Shown: piece after piece, positions 1 to 6,711 of the stretch | Layout of the letters: the number at the start of each line of letters is the position of its first letter | How positions within the stretch are numbered: position 1 is the stretch's first letter | Assembly (NCBI GenBank): GCA_028700795.1 | Contig: JAQVRY010000067.1 | Location: forward strand, 1 to 7,489 | DNA from: Tissierellia bacterium | Lineage (GTDB): Bacteria; Bacillota; Clostridia; Tissierellales; Sedimentibacteraceae | Length of the DNA stretch: 7,489 bases | Direction: 5' to 3' | Program-made: the position numbers and the translations under genes | Notes under the pieces: generated by a model | Databases searched by the model: none | What the model was told of the DNA's origin: nothing | The model's input: the letters and a program-made list of their open reading frames with translations, nothing else

Positions 1-707
1 GTCAAGTGCTCAAAAGCAGGGTTTATCACTTGGTACATCAATCCTGAATTTATTGTGATAATAAACACAAAAATGCACAACAGTATCATTGGATTTCTAA
101 TACTGCCACGTACATTGTTATTTAATATTTTCTGTTCATATGTCGACTCTGCCGGCAGCAACCATATAAAAGCTGCACCAATTACAAGACAAAGCATGGA
201 AAGAACCAAACTTACCAATGGTGATCGATTCATGGCAACCACATTGACCACAATCATTATAATATTGGAATAAATCAGCACATCAGCACAGGTTTTAATG
301 CACTCATTTTTGGGAGTAAATGCCCTGAGAAAATATCCCCATGCTGCCACTGCACAACCATTTGTAAATCCTCCAATAATTAAGCTTCCCATCCATAAGG
401 TTGATGGAGTAAAAAAGAAAGGTATTGTGGCAACTAAGCATAAAATCATACCACCCATCATCATGTTTTTAGCTGCAGTTTGAGATTTAACAAAAAAGCC
501 ACAAGTTGAAAGACCTACAAAATGTGCTATAATTGCAGCCATTATATAACCGGAAGTGTCTATTTCTTGCATATTTAGCAAGCTATACAGCACCTGACCT
601 TCAAACTGGAAAGATAAAATATAAGCAAATAAAAACGAGAATCCTGCAGTAGAAAGTCTACGGGTACTAATTATTTTCCATCTGTTGTTATGCATTATTT
701 CGTGCAT
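1..707 (-). CDS. Polytopic membrane protein, MFS-like, 3' end outside the window
   Basis: The minus-strand frame is open from an ATG at 707 to the left edge, giving 235 codons. The ATG has a GAGGT ribosome binding site 8 bases upstream (716-719), favouring it over a second in-frame ATG at 695. About seven hydrophobic spans are visible, near residues 20-37, 53-74, 83-101, 104-127, 137-158, 163-184 and 206-226. They are joined by short loops and a basic stretch at 196-205, as in the first half of a 12-helix MFS-type protein. The N-terminus is short, positively charged and without a signal peptide, so the first helix probably acts as the anchor. The substrate is unknown. Clostridia and Eggerthella-like bacteria also encode LuxR-type regulators with a similar multi-helix N-terminal half and a C-terminal helix-turn-helix. 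The C-terminus is missing, so a transporter and a membrane-bound regulator cannot be told apart. The gene is divergent from prfC. Confidence 0.72.
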   Translation of the reverse strand, partial: MHEIMHNNRWKIISTRRLSTAGFSFLFAYILSFQFEGQVLYSLLNMQEIDTSGYIMAAIIAHFVGLSTCGFFVKSQTAAKNMMMGGMILCLVATIPFFFTPSTLWMGSLIIGGFTNGCAVAAWGYFLRAFTPKNECIKTCADVLIYSNIIMIVVNVVAMNRSPLVSLVLSMLCLVIGAAFIWLLPAESTYEQKILNNNVRGSIRNPMILLCIFVFIITINSGLMYQVINPAFEHL

Positions 708-760
708 AGATGCTACCTCACTTAAATTTTATGCAAATATTTCGACAAATTACTTTAATA

Positions 761-789
761 ATTTTATCATAATTACCTTTGTTATTCAA
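761..789 (-). promoter_or_regulatory. Promoter of the left-edge membrane protein gene
   Basis: Read on the minus strand, TTGAAT (784-789) and TAAAAT (761-766) are separated by 17 bases. This is a good sigma-A-type promoter, about 50 bases upstream of the start codon at 707. No obvious operator palindrome overlaps it. Confidence 0.6.
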
Positions 790-870
790 TATAATCTATC
801 AAATCTATCCAGCGAAACTTCTTATTCCGCCAAAAATATGTCCAGTTTTAACTTCAATAAAAAATATTCC

Positions 871-908
871 TTTATATTTTTGTCGAATTAGTGTAGAATA
901 TATAAGAT
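871..908 (+). promoter_or_regulatory. Candidate promoter region of prfC
   Basis: Two overlapping sigma-A-like possibilities precede prfC. One is TTTATA (871-876), 17 bases, TAGAAT (894-899). The other is TTGTCG (880-885), 17 bases, TAAGAT (903-908). Each box is an imperfect match, so the exact promoter is uncertain. Either would give a short leader before the ATG at 938. With the promoter at 761-789, these make the 708-937 gap a divergent promoter region. Confidence 0.35.
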
Positions 909-937
909 TATTATTTTACAGAATAGGATGGAAAGAC

Positions 938-2530
938 ATGGATAATATAGATTTAATTAATAAACGACGAATTTTTGGCATTATATCTCACCCTGATGCA
1001 GGAAAAACCACATTGACCGAAAAACTTCTGCTTCATGGAGGTGCAATTAGGCAGGCAGGTACTGTCCGCGCCAGAAAAAATGCTAAATTCGCCAAATCGG
1101 ACTGGATGGAAATAGAAAAACAGCGTGGCATTTCTGTTACTTCTTCAGTTATGCAATTTGAATATGATGATAAGGTAATTTCGATTATGGATACTCCGGG
1201 ACACAATGACTTCGGTGAAGATACCTACCGTATTTTAACTTCTGTTGACAGTGCCGTTATGGTTATTGATGCTGCCAAAGGTATAGAAGTACAAACAAAG
1301 AAGCTTTTCCAGGTTTGCAGCATGAGAGGAATTCCCATATTTACATTTATAAATAAATTAGACCGTGAAGCAATGGACCCATTAGAATCAATGCAGGAAT
1401 TAGAAGATGTATTAGGTCTTCCTTCTGTTGCCGTGACATGGCCAATAGGCTGTGGACAAGATTTTGAGGGAATTTATGACAGGCAAAGAAATATAGTAAA
1501 CTTATTTAAGAAAAACGAGTTTATCAATCTATATGAAGAAGGTGTCAGCTCAAGTAAGTTAGACGGTAAAATAAGCGCTTCTAATTTGGCAAATTTAAGA
1601 AATGCTATGGAGCTCCTTGATGGAGCAGGAAACAAATTTGATATTGAGTTAGTTAGACAAGGCAAATTATCACCTGTATTCTTTGGTTCTGCATTAGCAG
1701 ACTTTGGAGTAACAGAATTCTTGAAGCACTTTCTTGTAATGTCACCTCCCCCATCATCAAGGAAGACCACAACAGGAGAAGTCCATCCAACAGATGGTGT
1801 ATTTACAGGCTTTATATTTAAAATTCAAGCAAATATGGACCCTCACCATCGCGACAGACTTGCATTTTTAAGAATTTGCTCCGGAACATTTGTAAGAGGA
1901 ATGAATGTCACACTTTCAAGAACCGGAAAGCAAATGAAATTAAGTCAGTCCACACACCTTATGGCCAATGAGCGTGAAACTGTAGATACAGCTTATGCAG
2001 GTGATATAATAGGAATTTATGATTCAGGGAATTTCCAAATCGGTGATACTCTTACAAACGGCAAAGATATTGTATTTTTTGAGCCCTTGCCCACCTTCCC
2101 ACCTGAACTGTTTAGCCGAGTAAGCCCTATAAATTCTCTTAAGGGGAAAAACTTTCAAAAAGGTGTCGAGCAATTAGCCCAGGAAGGTGCAATACAGGTT
2201 TACAGAAATGAATACAATGAAGTAATTCTTGGAGCTGTGGGAGTTTTACAGTTTGAAGTCTTCAATTACCGCTTAGTTAATGAATACAACACTGATATTA
2301 GAATGGAAAACATAGAATTTACAGTTGCAAGATGGGTTAAAACAGATAACCCGGAAAGCTTGAAAAAATATCAAAATTCACGCTGTATGCTTGTTTTCGA
2401 CCATTACGAAAGACCTGTGCTCTTATTTACAAACCTATATGCTCTGAGAAGTTTCAAAGACAGATATGAAGATGTGGAATTGGTAGAAGCATTAGATGTT
2501 GTGGATGAATTGCATGATATGGTAATATAA
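938..2530 (+). CDS. prfC: Peptide chain release factor 3 (RF3)
   Basis: RF3 is a cytoplasmic translational GTPase that removes RF1/RF2 from the ribosome after peptide release. The 530-residue product is close to the usual RF3 length of about 530. The GTPase motifs are all present: P-loop SHPDAGKTT at 17-25, G2 RGISVTS at 63-69, G3 DTPGHNDF at 85-92, G4 NKLD at 139-142, and GSAL near 250-253. The domain II block with QANMDPHHRDR (297-307) and the C-terminal LQFEVFNYRL segment (437-446) mark RF3 rather than EF-G, BipA or LepA. I place the start at the ATG at 938, preceded by an AGGATGG ribosome binding site (925-931). The frame stays open 53 codons upstream, but that stretch has no family similarity and overlaps the promoter region. 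The gene is monocistronic and ends before a strong hairpin. Confidence 0.96.
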   Translation: MDNIDLINKRRIFGIISHPDAGKTTLTEKLLLHGGAIRQAGTVRARKNAKFAKSDWMEIEKQRGISVTSSVMQFEYDDKVISIMDTPGHNDFGEDTYRILTSVDSAVMVIDAAKGIEVQTKKLFQVCSMRGIPIFTFINKLDREAMDPLESMQELEDVLGLPSVAVTWPIGCGQDFEGIYDRQRNIVNLFKKNEFINLYEEGVSSSKLDGKISASNLANLRNAMELLDGAGNKFDIELVRQGKLSPVFFGSALADFGVTEFLKHFLVMSPPPSSRKTTTGEVHPTDGVFTGFIFKIQANMDPHHRDRLAFLRICSGTFVRGMNVTLSRTGKQMKLSQSTHLMANERETVDTAYAGDIIGIYDSGNFQIGDTLTNGKDIVFFEPLPTFPPELFSRVSPINSLKGKNFQKGVEQLAQEGAIQVYRNEYNEVILGAVGVLQFEVFNYRLVNEYNTDIRMENIEFTVARWVKTDNPESLKKYQNSRCMLVFDHYERPVLLFTNLYALRSFKDRYEDVELVEALDVVDELHDMVI

Positions 2531-2581
2531 TTTTGAAACTTGCCAAAGTCATTTTGAACAGTAAGTAAAGAATCTCATAAA

Positions 2582-2605
2582 AAAACGCATGAAATCATGC
2601 GTTTT
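2582..2605. terminator. Bidirectional intrinsic terminator between prfC and the ybdG-like gene
   Basis: AAAACGCATGA and TCATGCGTTTT form an 11-bp perfect inverted repeat, with a loop of 2-4 bases in practice. The plus-strand side continues TTTTGTTTC. The minus-strand side ends in a run of seven T (complement of 2579-2585). It sits about 50 bases after the prfC stop and about 34 bases after the stop of the convergent channel gene, so it can serve both. Confidence 0.85.
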
Positions 2606-2638
2606 GTTTCATCTTGGCAGTAAAGGCTCTCGAGCGTA

Positions 2639-3868
2639 TTATTCCTGCTTTAGTAGCTTAATATCATACCCTGTAGGATTCTGAAATAACCTTAGTTCAA
2701 AAATGTTAATAACAGCCAATATATGGTCGAAAACATTCGCTTGTATACCTTCATAGTTAACCCACATTGTGTCTGCAACAAATAAATACAATTCAACCGG
2801 TATGCCATTTTCGCTTGGAGCTAATTGCCTAACAATGGTAGTACTTCCAGGTCGACGTTCTATCGTATTTTTCAAATAGTTTGTTAAATAAGCTCTAAAA
2901 ACACTTAAGTTAGTCAATTGTTTGCCGTTAATGTGCAGTTCAGTATTTATATTATTTTCATTGTTGTAATTTTCTATTTCCTTTGTTGTCTCTTCAATAT
3001 ACTCACTTATAAAATCTATTTTTTTGAATTTTTCAATCATTTCATCAGAACATATTTTTATAGTGTTCATATCTATCAAAAACGACTTTTTAATCCTTCT
3101 TCCACCATATTCTTTCATTCCCTTCCAATTCTTAAATGAATCAGTAATGAATGCAGATGTGGGTATTGTTGATATTGTTTTGTCCCAGTTCTGTATTTTA
3201 ACCGAATATAATGTAATATCCAATACATCACCATCAGCCCCATACTTAGGCATTTCCACCCAATCTCCTATTCGCAGCATATCATTCCAAACAAGCTGGA
3301 TTCCTGAAACAAAACCAATTATTATATCCTTAAATATCAATGAAACAACGGCTGTAACAGCACCGACTCCGCTTAATAAATATATAGGATTTTTATCTAT
3401 TAAAATAGAAATAAGAGCTATTCCTACCACCACGTAAATAGCTATTTCAATTATCTGCAGGAGACCCTTGATCGGTCTATCATTTGAAACAGGATTTTGT
3501 CTATAAATTCTGTCCAATGCAGCCAATAAAGATTTAAAAACCATAGATATTACAACTAATATATAGATAATTGCAGCCTTTTGAATAATCACTTGAAAAT
3601 TATTGAAGAATGCAGCAAACAAATAAATAAGAACGCCCGGTACAATTAAAGCAATCCTTTGAAATAACTTGGTATCCAACAAAATATCATCCCATTTATA
3701 TTTGTTGTTTCTGATTAATTTTGTAATAAGCTTTATAAGTACACGGTTTATTATAAAATTCAATATAGCACAAATTAATAATAAGGCTATGGTTACTAAT
3801 ATGTAATACACTATGTTTGCGGTTAATTCATTAGGTAATCTGCTTAATAAAATATTGTAAAAAGTCAT
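2639..3868 (-). CDS. ybdG: MscS-family mechanosensitive channel, YbdG type
   Basis: This is an inner-membrane channel predicted to open under membrane tension and release solutes during hypo-osmotic shock. The protein has 409 residues, close to the length I recall for E. coli YbdG. Membrane spans lie near residues 17-40, 72-87, 97-115 and 137-157, followed by the pore helix region SGVGAVTAVVSLIFKD (166-181) and IIIGFVSGIQL (182-192). The MscS beta domain follows with GDWVEMPKYGADG (201-213), a run to TTIPTS-like ISTIPTS (232-238), then SFKNWKGM (244-251) and GGRRIKKS (255-262). The GADG, NWKGM and GGRRIK blocks, and the C-terminal RQLAPSENGIPVELY and FQNPTGYDI segments, are characteristic of YbdG rather than small MscS. 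The ATG at 3868 has a strong AAGGAGAG site. It starts 19 bases after the deacylase gene, so both are probably one transcript. Confidence 0.92.
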   Translation of the reverse strand: MTFYNILLSRLPNELTANIVYYILVTIALLLICAILNFIINRVLIKLITKLIRNNKYKWDDILLDTKLFQRIALIVPGVLIYLFAAFFNNFQVIIQKAAIIYILVVISMVFKSLLAALDRIYRQNPVSNDRPIKGLLQIIEIAIYVVVGIALISILIDKNPIYLLSGVGAVTAVVSLIFKDIIIGFVSGIQLVWNDMLRIGDWVEMPKYGADGDVLDITLYSVKIQNWDKTISTIPTSAFITDSFKNWKGMKEYGGRRIKKSFLIDMNTIKICSDEMIEKFKKIDFISEYIEETTKEIENYNNENNINTELHINGKQLTNLSVFRAYLTNYLKNTIERRPGSTTIVRQLAPSENGIPVELYLFVADTMWVNYEGIQANVFDHILAVINIFELRLFQNPTGYDIKLLKQE

Positions 3869-3887
3869 ATATCTCTCCTTTTTTGAC

Positions 3888-4379
3888 TCAATCTATATAA
3901 ATAAATTTGTTTTCATGCCATCTGATAAATCTTTCCAAATCATTATAAGAAACACTTATAGTTGCCGTATTTACATTTGGATGGAAATTTACTATACTTT
4001 TATCGGTCAGTTTTTTATCGATTAGAACTATTACATTTTTTTCTATGTCATTTATTAGACCAAAAGGAGTTACTGCTCCAGGTTTAAGTCCTAAATGTTT
4101 ATACAATCTTTCTTCAGAGGCAAATGACAGACCTGTACTCCCTATTTGTTTTGACAGTGATTTCAAATCTATCTGTTTTTCTGAATCTGCAATAATGAGA
4201 TAGTGAATATTCCCCTTTTTATTTCTTAAAAATAAATTTTTGCAATGTTGTCCCGGAATGTCAATATCCAAATTGTCTGCTTCTTCAACAGTATATACAG
4301 GCTTATGTTCATATCTAATATATTTAATTTTTAGTTGTTCTAAAATATAATATAACTCTCGTTCATCTGTATTAATCAT
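3888..4379 (-). CDS. Ala-tRNA(Pro) deacylase, ProXp-ala / YbaK-like family
   Basis: This is a small free-standing editing domain related to the insertion domain of bacterial prolyl-tRNA synthetase. The family hydrolyses mischarged tRNA, most often Ala-tRNA(Pro), in the cytoplasm. The 163-residue product shows HKPVYTVEEAD (25-35), then GQHCKNLFLRNKK (43-55) with the conserved lysine K47 expected in the active site. GAVTPFGL (101-108) and FHPNVNTAT (132-140) follow, lining the substrate pocket in family members. I chose the ATG at 4379 because a GGGGAAAG ribosome binding site lies just upstream. A TTG six codons earlier (4397) would place that site inside the gene. It is the first gene of a two-gene unit with the YbdG-like channel. 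Which aminoacyl-tRNA it edits (Ala or another) cannot be settled from sequence alone. Confidence 0.88.
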   Translation of the reverse strand: MINTDERELYYILEQLKIKYIRYEHKPVYTVEEADNLDIDIPGQHCKNLFLRNKKGNIHYLIIADSEKQIDLKSLSKQIGSTGLSFASEERLYKHLGLKPGAVTPFGLINDIEKNVIVLIDKKLTDKSIVNFHPNVNTATISVSYNDLERFIRWHENKFIYID

Positions 4380-4472
4380 TTGCTTCTTTCCCCACAATTT
4401 TAAAGTTTATAAATCTCTATATGATTTCATTGTTCTTCTCATCTATACTATATCGAATATATTCTTATATTT

Positions 4473-4501
4473 ATTATAGTTTATATGTTAACAGAATTCA
4501 A
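4473..4501 (-). promoter_or_regulatory. Promoter of the deacylase-channel operon
   Basis: On the minus strand TTGAAT (4496-4501) and a perfect TATAAT (4473-4478) are separated by 17 bases. This is the best promoter match in the window. It predicts a leader of roughly 85-90 bases before the ATG at 4379. The leader is AT-rich and I see no riboswitch or T-box structure in it. Confidence 0.75.
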
Positions 4502-4554
4502 ACTATTAATTAGATGATTCCCTTGATTATTTCTGCAATCGTTACAGTTCGTTC

Positions 4555-4569
4555 ACACCCAATGGGTGT
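4555..4569. repeat. Small hairpin beside the intergenic palindrome
   Basis: ACACCC (4555-4560) and GGGTGT (4564-4569) form a perfect 6-bp stem around AAT. It touches the next palindrome (starting at 4571) with one base between them, and may be part of the same repeat unit. It lies upstream of the deacylase promoter, so it is not in that gene's leader. Confidence 0.5.
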
Positions 4570-4570
4570 T

Positions 4571-4591
4571 ATCCTGAGCAAAGCGAAGGAT
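4571..4591. repeat. Intergenic palindromic repeat of the GAGCGAAGCGAAGGAT type
   Basis: Arms ATCCT (4571-4575) and AGGAT (4587-4591) enclose GA-GC, an AAA loop and GC-GA. The stem is therefore 5 bp, then two opposed G/A mismatches, then 2 bp. From memory, this closely resembles a short palindrome (consensus core GAGCGAAGCGAAG) scattered between genes in many unrelated bacterial genomes. Here the core has one change, GAGCAAAGCGAAG. No function is established that I know of. It lies between the operon terminator and the next promoter, a typical location. Confidence 0.6.
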
Positions 4592-4620
4592 CCTATTGCA
4601 TGAAAAAACGTGAAAGTGAA

Positions 4621-4641
4621 ACAGCCCGCTATGCGGGCTGT
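4621..4641 (-). terminator. Intrinsic terminator of the dehydratase/activase operon
   Basis: ACAGCCCGC (4621-4629) and GCGGGCTGT (4633-4641) form a perfect 9-bp GC-rich stem around a 3-base loop, 20 bases after the activase stop. On the minus strand it is followed by a loosely T-rich tail (TTCACTTTCACG) and then six T. The immediate tail is weaker than in a textbook terminator, so some read-through toward the deacylase gene is possible. Confidence 0.7.
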
Positions 4642-4661
4642 GAGATTTGTATAATGACAAG

Positions 4662-5633
4662 TTATGCTAATTTGGATTTTTCAGCTGTTTTGCTGCTCCA
4701 CTTCGTGCACCTGTCGCCGAAATACCCAATAATATTATTATTTTCATAAATTTTTACCACTTCACATTTATTTGGGCATCCTTCACAATCAAAGCTTCTT
4801 GAAAATATATTGTTATCGGCAAGTTTTAAACCTCTGAAGTTTGTTTTGCCAGTCTTTTTTACTCTTTCATTTGCGATAATTGCAGCTCCTATTGCTCCCA
4901 TCATACTGAAATTCTCGGGAACAAATATTTCAAATCCTAATTCATTCTCAAAGGCTTTTTTCATACCTATGTTTGCTGCAACTCCTCCTTGAAATAAAAC
5001 CTTTGGAAGTATTGTTTTGCCTTTGCCTATATTGTTTAAATAGTTTCTAACAAGGGCATCACAAAGTCCCCTGATTATTTCTGCATAGTTGTAGCCAAGC
5101 TGCTGCTTATGTATCATGTCTGATTCGGCAAATACGGCACACCTACCGGCTATCCTGACTGTAGATTTTGCTTTCATTGCATAATTTCCGAATTCTTCAA
5201 TAGGTATTTCAAGCCTTTCTGCCTGTCGGTCTAAAAATGAGCCGGTGCCGGCGGCACAAACAGTATTCATAGCAAAATCATTGACTATTCCGTTATTTAT
5301 AATAATTATTTTTGAATCCTGCCCTCCTATTTCAATTATGGTTTTTACATCCTTGTCAATTTCAAGGGCTGCTGTTGCATGAGTAGTTATCTCATTTTTA
5401 GCGACATCTGCACCGATAATTGCCGCAGCAATCATTCTTCCGCTGCCTGTTGTTCCCGCTGCGTATATCTCTGAATCTTCATATTTATTTTTCAGGATTT
5501 TAAACCCTTCCTGAACAGCTTTAATTGGGTTACCTTTTGTTCTTAAATATATTTTTTCAACAAGCTTGTATTCTTCATCAATAAGAGCAATATCTGTGCT
5601 TACAGAGCCTACGTCAACTCCCATATAATACAT
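4662..5633 (-). CDS. 2-hydroxyacyl-CoA dehydratase-type activase, BcrA/BadF/HgdC family (gene C)
   Basis: This is an ATP-dependent electron activator with the ASKHA (actin/Hsp70) fold. In characterised relatives, a homodimer shares one [4Fe-4S] cluster and uses ATP hydrolysis to pass a low-potential electron to a partner Fe-S protein. The 323-residue product has phosphate-1 loop DVGSVSTD (7-14), phosphate-2 IEIGGQDSK (100-108) and the adenosine motif FQGGVAANIG (214-223). C126 in CAAGTGSFLD and C165 in GRCAVFAESD match the cluster ligands of HgdC. The C-terminus adds a cysteine group, C283, C286, C290 and C309, which short HgdC-type activases lack as far as I recall. I start it at the ATG at 5633, seven bases after AGGAGA. 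An upstream start at 5672 would lie well inside gene B with no better site. It overlaps gene B by 20 bases and is the last gene before the terminator. Confidence 0.93.
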   Translation of the reverse strand: MYYMGVDVGSVSTDIALIDEEYKLVEKIYLRTKGNPIKAVQEGFKILKNKYEDSEIYAAGTTGSGRMIAAAIIGADVAKNEITTHATAALEIDKDVKTIIEIGGQDSKIIIINNGIVNDFAMNTVCAAGTGSFLDRQAERLEIPIEEFGNYAMKAKSTVRIAGRCAVFAESDMIHKQQLGYNYAEIIRGLCDALVRNYLNNIGKGKTILPKVLFQGGVAANIGMKKAFENELGFEIFVPENFSMMGAIGAAIIANERVKKTGKTNFRGLKLADNNIFSRSFDCEGCPNKCEVVKIYENNNIIGYFGDRCTKWSSKTAEKSKLA

Positions 5634-6711
5634 TATCGCGTCTCCTTTCCAATAAATCAATAAATGCTTCAACTCTAGTTATATATCCTGCCTCTCCTGT
5701 CATATCATCCACAACCAATGACATTATCGGGAATTCATAATCCCTAGAAATAGAAGGTAGTATTGACTTTGATACTATTTCAGGCATACAGCCCAAGGGA
5801 AATATTTGAATAGCCCCATCAAAACCTTCTTTATATGAAAGAATTGCCTCTCCTATGCACTCTCTGGCGTGACCTCCTATTTCCATAGATAAATATTCAC
5901 GGGATGATTTTTTTATATTAAGAGAATTCAATTTTACAGGACTTAATGCCATATTTTTTAGCCACCAGGTAGGAGTCATACCTCTTTTGCTTGATACACC
6001 GTAATCCATTAATTTATCTTCGATATAAAAGTTTGAATATGGCTCAATTACGGTATATATTTCACCTATTAGAGCTATTTTGACAGGGTCCTTATTTATA
6101 TCAACAGAAACATATTCAATTCTTTTTTTGTATTCCTTTATTAATGACAGCATTTCATTCGGGTTTGATAATTTCATTGCTTCTTTTTTACATTCCTGCA
6201 AAAGTCTTTTGCATTCGCCTTTGTTTCTTTCATAGCCTGCCAAATAATGAGAAAGTGCTTCTATTTCATCTATTAAATGCATTATTTGAATTGCATTTTT
6301 TGCAGCTTTAAATTTTTCAAGCTTGCTTTTTGTGCTGGTGGAGCCTATTTTTTTAAATCTTTTTAGCAATTCGTTTATTCCGATATCCTTAGGCATATCC
6401 AAAACAATGAAATTCAGGTCATAACCTAAGCTTTTCATTAAATTCATCTGAAGCTCGCAGTATTCTCCGAAACGACAGGGACCGCAGCTTCCTGTCAGTA
6501 TTATCGTGTCTGCACCTTGTTCTATTGCTTGAATGTAATTTCCAATCATAATTTTAAACGGAAGGCAAATTTCTTCAGGTGAGTATTTTGTACCAATATT
6601 TAAAGCTTCAGTGCTGTTTTGAGGAGGAATTATATAATCGATGCCTAATCCGTCAAACAATGCCTTAACTGCAATATATATATTACCCATGTGTGGAAAT
6701 GTTGCTTTCAT
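5614..6711 (-). CDS. 2-hydroxyacyl-CoA dehydratase-related protein, COG3581-like (gene B)
   Basis: The 365-residue soluble protein belongs to the uncharacterised DUF2229/COG3580-COG3581 group, distantly related to the Fe-S subunits of 2-hydroxyacyl-CoA dehydratases and benzoyl-CoA reductases. Visible motifs are TFPHMGN (4-10), KYSPEEICLPFK (42-53), GSCGPCRFGEYC (74-85), GGHARECIGEA (279-289), FPLGCMPEI (304-312) and a C-terminal DDMTGEAGYITRVEAF block (335-350) ending in LERR. C49, C76, C79, C85, C285 and C308 are candidate Fe-S ligands. Residues 112-205 are charged and helical, with many lysines. The start is the ATG at 6711, with AGGAGA seven bases upstream. A TTG at 6729 would overlap that site. 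It overlaps gene A by 29 bases and gene C by 20, so the three are surely co-transcribed. The substrate is unknown. Similarity to gene A suggests an A-B heterodimer activated by C. Confidence 0.85.
   Translation of the reverse strand: MKATFPHMGNIYIAVKALFDGLGIDYIIPPQNSTEALNIGTKYSPEEICLPFKIMIGNYIQAIEQGADTIILTGSCGPCRFGEYCELQMNLMKSLGYDLNFIVLDMPKDIGINELLKRFKKIGSTSTKSKLEKFKAAKNAIQIMHLIDEIEALSHYLAGYERNKGECKRLLQECKKEAMKLSNPNEMLSLIKEYKKRIEYVSVDINKDPVKIALIGEIYTVIEPYSNFYIEDKLMDYGVSSKRGMTPTWWLKNMALSPVKLNSLNIKKSSREYLSMEIGGHARECIGEAILSYKEGFDGAIQIFPLGCMPEIVSKSILPSISRDYEFPIMSLVVDDMTGEAGYITRVEAFIDLLERRRDNVLYGS
5641..5646 (-). promoter_or_regulatory. Ribosome binding site of gene C inside gene B
   Basis: AGGAGA on the minus strand lies seven bases before the ATG at 5633. 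The same bases encode the two arginines of the LERR motif at the end of gene B. Sequence and spacing match the A/B junction. This decides the gene C start. Confidence 0.8.

Noticed and set aside
55..483. Two short plus-strand open frames near the left edge
   Set aside because: They lie opposite the membrane protein gene, which has a start, ribosome binding site, promoter and regular hydrophobic segments.
779..937. A 53-codon in-frame N-terminal extension of prfC starting at 779
   Set aside because: It lacks family similarity, spans both promoter candidates, and the ATG at 938 gives the normal RF3 length with a ribosome binding site.
1474..1770. A 98-codon open frame on the minus strand inside prfC
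   Set aside because: It is antisense to a well-conserved gene, has no convincing ribosome binding site, and has low-complexity composition dictated by the prfC codons.
3024..3437. A 137-codon plus-strand open frame inside the channel gene
   Set aside because: It is a shadow of the YbdG-like coding sequence; its hydrophobic look comes from the complement of the channel codons.
4555..4641. The three consecutive hairpins as a riboswitch or structured leader
   Set aside because: They lie upstream of the deacylase promoter at 4473-4501 and downstream of the activase stop, so they are not in a leader. A terminator plus an intergenic repeat explains them.
5634..5672. An upstream start for the activase at 5672
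   Set aside because: The added 13 residues do not belong to the family. The ATG at 5633 has AGGAGA at ideal spacing and leads straight into the conserved MGVDVGS segment.
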